DNA from: Mycobacterium sp. 852013-51886_SCH5428379
GTDB taxonomy: Bacteria > Actinomycetota > Actinomycetes > Mycobacteriales > Mycobacteriaceae
Direction of reading: 5' to 3'
NCBI RefSeq assembly: GCF_001665575.1
Contig: NZ_LZSU01000052.1
Location: forward strand, 1 to 64,000
Length of the DNA stretch: 64,000 nucleotides
Under the pieces are notes generated by a model. That model was not told where the DNA came from. It saw nothing but the letters and a program-made list of their open reading frames with translations, and did no database searches. The translations under genes were made by a program, and so were the position numbers. Position 1 is the first letter of the stretch. Each line of letters starts with the position of its first letter. Shown here one piece after another: positions 61,527-64,000 of the stretch.

Positions 61527-63392
61527 GTGGGTAGACACAGCCTTCCCGATCCCGAGGACCGGTCCGGCGATCCCGAGCAGCCGTATGCCGACGATGCGAC
61601 GGAGGCGATCCCCGCATCGCCGACCGGTGATTCCGGTCCGGCCACCGGCGCGCAGCGCACCGTCGGCTGGGACAACGGCGAGTGGACCGGTAGCCACCGC
61701 AGCCTGGCACCCCAGCGCCGCAAGGTGAGCACGCCGGTGATCGCGGCACTGGTCGCGGTCGTCGTGGTGGTCGGCGCGGTGATCGCGTGGCGCTTCTTCG
61801 GCGACGCGCTCGACAGCCGCAGCGACGCGGCCGCCGCTCGGTGTGTCAGCGGTCAGCTCGACGTCGCGGTGGTGGCCGACCCGTCGATCGCCCAGCAGAT
61901 CCAGAAGCTGGCCGACGGCTACAACGAGACCGCCAGCCCCGTGGGTGACCGCTGCGTGCAGGTGGGTGTCCGCCCGGCCGGCTCCGGCCAGGTGCTCGCC
62001 GGTTTCGGCGGTGACTGGCCCGGCGACCTCGGCGAACGCCCCGCACTGTGGATTCCCGCCAGCAGTCTGTCGGCGGCGCGTCTCGAAGCCGCCACCGGAC
62101 CCGAGACCATCAGCGACGCCCGGTCCCTGGTCACCTCGCCTGTCGTGTTGGCGGTGCCCCCGCAGCTCCTCGACCGGCTCGGCGAGCGGGACTGGTCCAC
62201 GCTGCCCGGCCTGCAGAACGATCCGGCCGCGCTCGACGGACTGGGCCTGCCCGGATGGGGACCGCTGAAGCTGGCCCTGCCCCGCGACAGCGACGCGTCG
62301 TACCTGGCGGCCGAGGCCGTCGCGACGACCGCCGCTCCCGAGGGCGCACCGGCCACCGACGGGATCGGCGCGGTCACGACGTTGGCCGCCGGCGCTCCCG
62401 AACTCAGCGCGGACACCACCGACGCCGCGATGGACGCCCTGCTGGACGCCGACGATCCCGCCGCGGCCGAAGTGCACGCCGTCCCGCTGACCGAACAGCA
62501 GCTCTTCAGCCGGGCAGCGTCGCTGCCCGATGCCAAGGACACCGTCGCCGGGTGGCGGCCGGCAGGTCCGACGGCCACCGCGGACTATCCGACGGTGTTG
62601 CTGGCCGGGGACTGGCTCGACCGGGAACAGATCGCCGCGGCCAGCGAGTTCGCCCGGTTCATGCGCGATCCCGCCCGGCTGTCGGAGTTGGCGGCGGCCG
62701 GCTTCCGCACCGGCAACGGTTCCCCGCCACCGAGCGACGTCGTGGACTTCGCGGCGGTGCCCGCCCCGATGGCGGTCGGCAACGACGCGGAGCGCGCCGA
62801 GATCGCCGAGGCGCTGACCTCCCCGGCGCAGGGCGCGACCACGACCCTCATGCTCGACCTCGCCATGCCCGCGCAGGAGGGTGCGAACTCGCGGATGGGC
62901 AACGTCGTCAACGCGCTGATCCCCCGCATCGAGGCGTTGCCTCCCACGTCCGCCGTCGGGCTGTGGACGTTCAACGCCACCTCGGGCACCTCCCAGGTGC
63001 CGCTGGGGACGCTGTCGGAGCGCAGGGACGCGTTGACCACAACGCTCGACCAGCTTTCGTCCACCTCCGGTGGTGCGGTGTCGTTCACCACGCTGCGGTT
63101 GGTGTACAACCAGGCGCTCGCCAACTTCCGGCCCGGGCAGCCCAACGCGGTCACCGTCATCACCCAGGGGCCGCACACCGATCAGACGCTCGACGGCCCC
63201 GGGTTGGAGGCGTTCATCCGCGACGCGTTCGACGAGGCGCGGCCGGTCGCGGTCAACGTCATCGACTTCGGTGACGACCCCGACCGGGCGACCTGGGAAG
63301 CGATCACCCAGGCCACCGGCGGCACCTTTCAGGGCCTGACCACCTCCGACTCACCCGAGCTGGCGGCAGCGCTCACCACGATGTTGCGGTAG
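61527..63392 (+). CDS. Membrane-anchored binding-protein/VWA-like protein
   Basis: This 621-residue protein corresponds to M. tuberculosis Rv1836c, whose N-terminus it resembles (MGRHSLPDPED). A cytoplasmic proline/acid-rich stretch is followed by a single transmembrane helix (about 71-92, VIAALVAVVVVVGAVIAW). A large extracellular region follows: a periplasmic-binding-protein-like domain (SGQLDVAVVADPSIAQQI onward) and a C-terminal VWA-like domain (about 440-620, with LMLDLAMPAQE in place of a canonical MIDAS DxSxS). It begins with a GTG 107 bp after glcB. The function is unknown. Confidence 0.85.
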   Translation: MGRHSLPDPEDRSGDPEQPYADDATEAIPASPTGDSGPATGAQRTVGWDNGEWTGSHRSLAPQRRKVSTPVIAALVAVVVVVGAVIAWRFFGDALDSRSDAAAARCVSGQLDVAVVADPSIAQQIQKLADGYNETASPVGDRCVQVGVRPAGSGQVLAGFGGDWPGDLGERPALWIPASSLSAARLEAATGPETISDARSLVTSPVVLAVPPQLLDRLGERDWSTLPGLQNDPAALDGLGLPGWGPLKLALPRDSDASYLAAEAVATTAAPEGAPATDGIGAVTTLAAGAPELSADTTDAAMDALLDADDPAAAEVHAVPLTEQQLFSRAASLPDAKDTVAGWRPAGPTATADYPTVLLAGDWLDREQIAAASEFARFMRDPARLSELAAAGFRTGNGSPPPSDVVDFAAVPAPMAVGNDAERAEIAEALTSPAQGATTTLMLDLAMPAQEGANSRMGNVVNALIPRIEALPPTSAVGLWTFNATSGTSQVPLGTLSERRDALTTTLDQLSSTSGGAVSFTTLRLVYNQALANFRPGQPNAVTVITQGPHTDQTLDGPGLEAFIRDAFDEARPVAVNVIDFGDDPDRATWEAITQATGGTFQGLTTSDSPELAAALTTMLR

Positions 63393-63519
63393 CGCTGCCC
63401 AACACGCTCAGCCCTTCGGGCGATCAGGGGTTTCGGTCATGCCCAGCACGGTGAATTGTTCGCTGACGTTCTCGCGATCGGGTCAGTCGCGGGGGTAGAA
63501 CGTCCGAAAGTCGAGACGG

Positions 63520-64000
63520 GTGCTCACCAACCGCTACACGCCGTACATCGTGTTGTCTTAGCTGGTCGCCGGACTTTCGGTCGTCAACGCGGCGGCGCCC
63601 TGGGGACGGGAGACGGCTGACGTCGTGGAGGTCGCCCTGCGCCTCGGCGCGGATGTGGCGTCGCTGGTCTGCGGGTTCGCCGTGGCAGCGCGGGTGCAGG
63701 GACAGTCGCGGTGGTGGCGGCTGTGCTACTCGACGTCGATGGCGTGCTGGCTGGGGACGCATTTCCTGTTGTGGGCCGGCATGTCGAATTCGGCGGTCAC
63801 CGTCGCCTATCTGTTGTGCCCCGTTTTCGTCCTCGTGGCCCTGGTGCTGCTGGTCCGGTCCAGCTGGGAGAACGACACCGCCACCCATGACGGCTTCCGG
63901 TACCGGCTTCCGCTGACCAACGTCCTCGACGGCTTGGTCGCGGCCCTGGCGTTTCTGATCCTGGCGACGATGAGCGGGACCGGTCTCCCGACGGCCGGGG
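63520..64000 (+). pseudogene. Start of a multi-spanning membrane protein interrupted by an in-frame amber codon (partial)
   Basis: A frame beginning at the GTG at 63520 reads VLTNRYTPYIVLS, then TAG (63559-63561). It continues in the same frame as a convincing membrane protein (LVAGLSVVNAAAPWG, later helices SLVCGFAVAARV and LTNVLDGLVAALAFLILAT) to the edge of the window. The membrane-domain pattern resembles the N-terminus of mycobacterial GGDEF-EAL sensor proteins, but no catalytic domain is in view. A TGG to TAG change would restore one frame. Translation could otherwise restart at the GTG at 63625. Mutation, sequencing error and a real downstream start cannot be told apart here. Confidence 0.6.

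Noticed and set aside
63424..63888. Minus-strand 154-codon frame near the right edge
   Set aside because: It is antisense to a better membrane-protein frame and has a His/Arg-rich shadow composition.

Overview
The window comes from a rapidly growing mycobacterium (Mycolicibacterium-like). The evidence is the very high G+C content, an antigen 85 mycolyltransferase, the Apa glycoprotein, type II NADH dehydrogenase, an lldD2-type lactate dehydrogenase, malate synthase G, guaB1, a ureABCFGD operon and a Lon protease, which M. tuberculosis lacks. From about 20.3 kb to 63.4 kb the backbone is collinear, in reverse orientation, with what I recall of the M. tuberculosis Rv1873 to Rv1836c segment, with insertions and losses. 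The first 17 bases are a sequencing-library transposon end, so the left edge is an artificial contig end.

Layout. 0-5.6 kb: end of a 13E12-type HNH protein, a three-gene ferric-ion/phosphonate-type ABC importer (minus strand) and an exported dienelactone hydrolase-like lipoprotein. 5.7-8.4 kb: D-aminoacylase-like amidohydrolase coupled to an NTF2-fold protein, and an AhpD-like protein behind a KstR-type operator. 8.5-10.1 kb: an iron-storage block with bfrA, an uncharacterised two-repeat protein and a bacterioferritin-associated ferredoxin around an IdeR-type box. 10-16.7 kb: lipid and small-molecule genes (enoyl-CoA hydratase, EthD-like protein, FUSC exporter, lipase, thioesterase, cupin). 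16.8-20.3 kb: TPR protein, deaminase and GH13 enzyme, all on the plus strand. 20.3-27.9 kb: DUF1810 protein, lldD2, fbpC, lon, a glycosylase-like protein, a DUF72 protein and a lipoprotein.

27.9-35.4 kb is a polyol or sugar uptake and oxidation locus. A five-gene minus-strand operon (MDR dehydrogenase, SDR, ATPase, permease, binding protein) is divergent from a SorC-type regulator and a D-threitol-dehydrogenase-like SDR. It contains no kinase. 35.4-45.3 kb: thiolase-like protein, phosphoketolase, CPBP protease, a small cysteine-patterned secreted protein, apa, a degenerate SDR, an F420-type oxidoreductase and ndh. 45.3-49.6 kb: the urease operon. 49.7-51.1 kb: a thioesterase and a FhuF-like gene flanked by two iron-box-like palindromes. 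51.2-59.2 kb: blaI, an M56 peptidase, gnd, guaB1, two CBS/CorC membrane proteins and a conserved unknown. 59.2-63.4 kb: glcB and a membrane-anchored binding/VWA protein. The right edge holds the start of a multi-spanning membrane protein whose frame is broken by an amber codon.

Most of the window is ordinary mycobacterial backbone. The points most worth following up are the iron-regulated unknown protein between bfrA and bfd, the reduced FhuF-like gene with two iron boxes, the pair of near-identical KstR-type sites, a HAIR-like operator before lon, a perfect 20-bp inverted repeat between gnd and guaB1, and the interrupted membrane-protein gene at the end. I saw no tRNA, rRNA, CRISPR array, insertion sequence or prophage.
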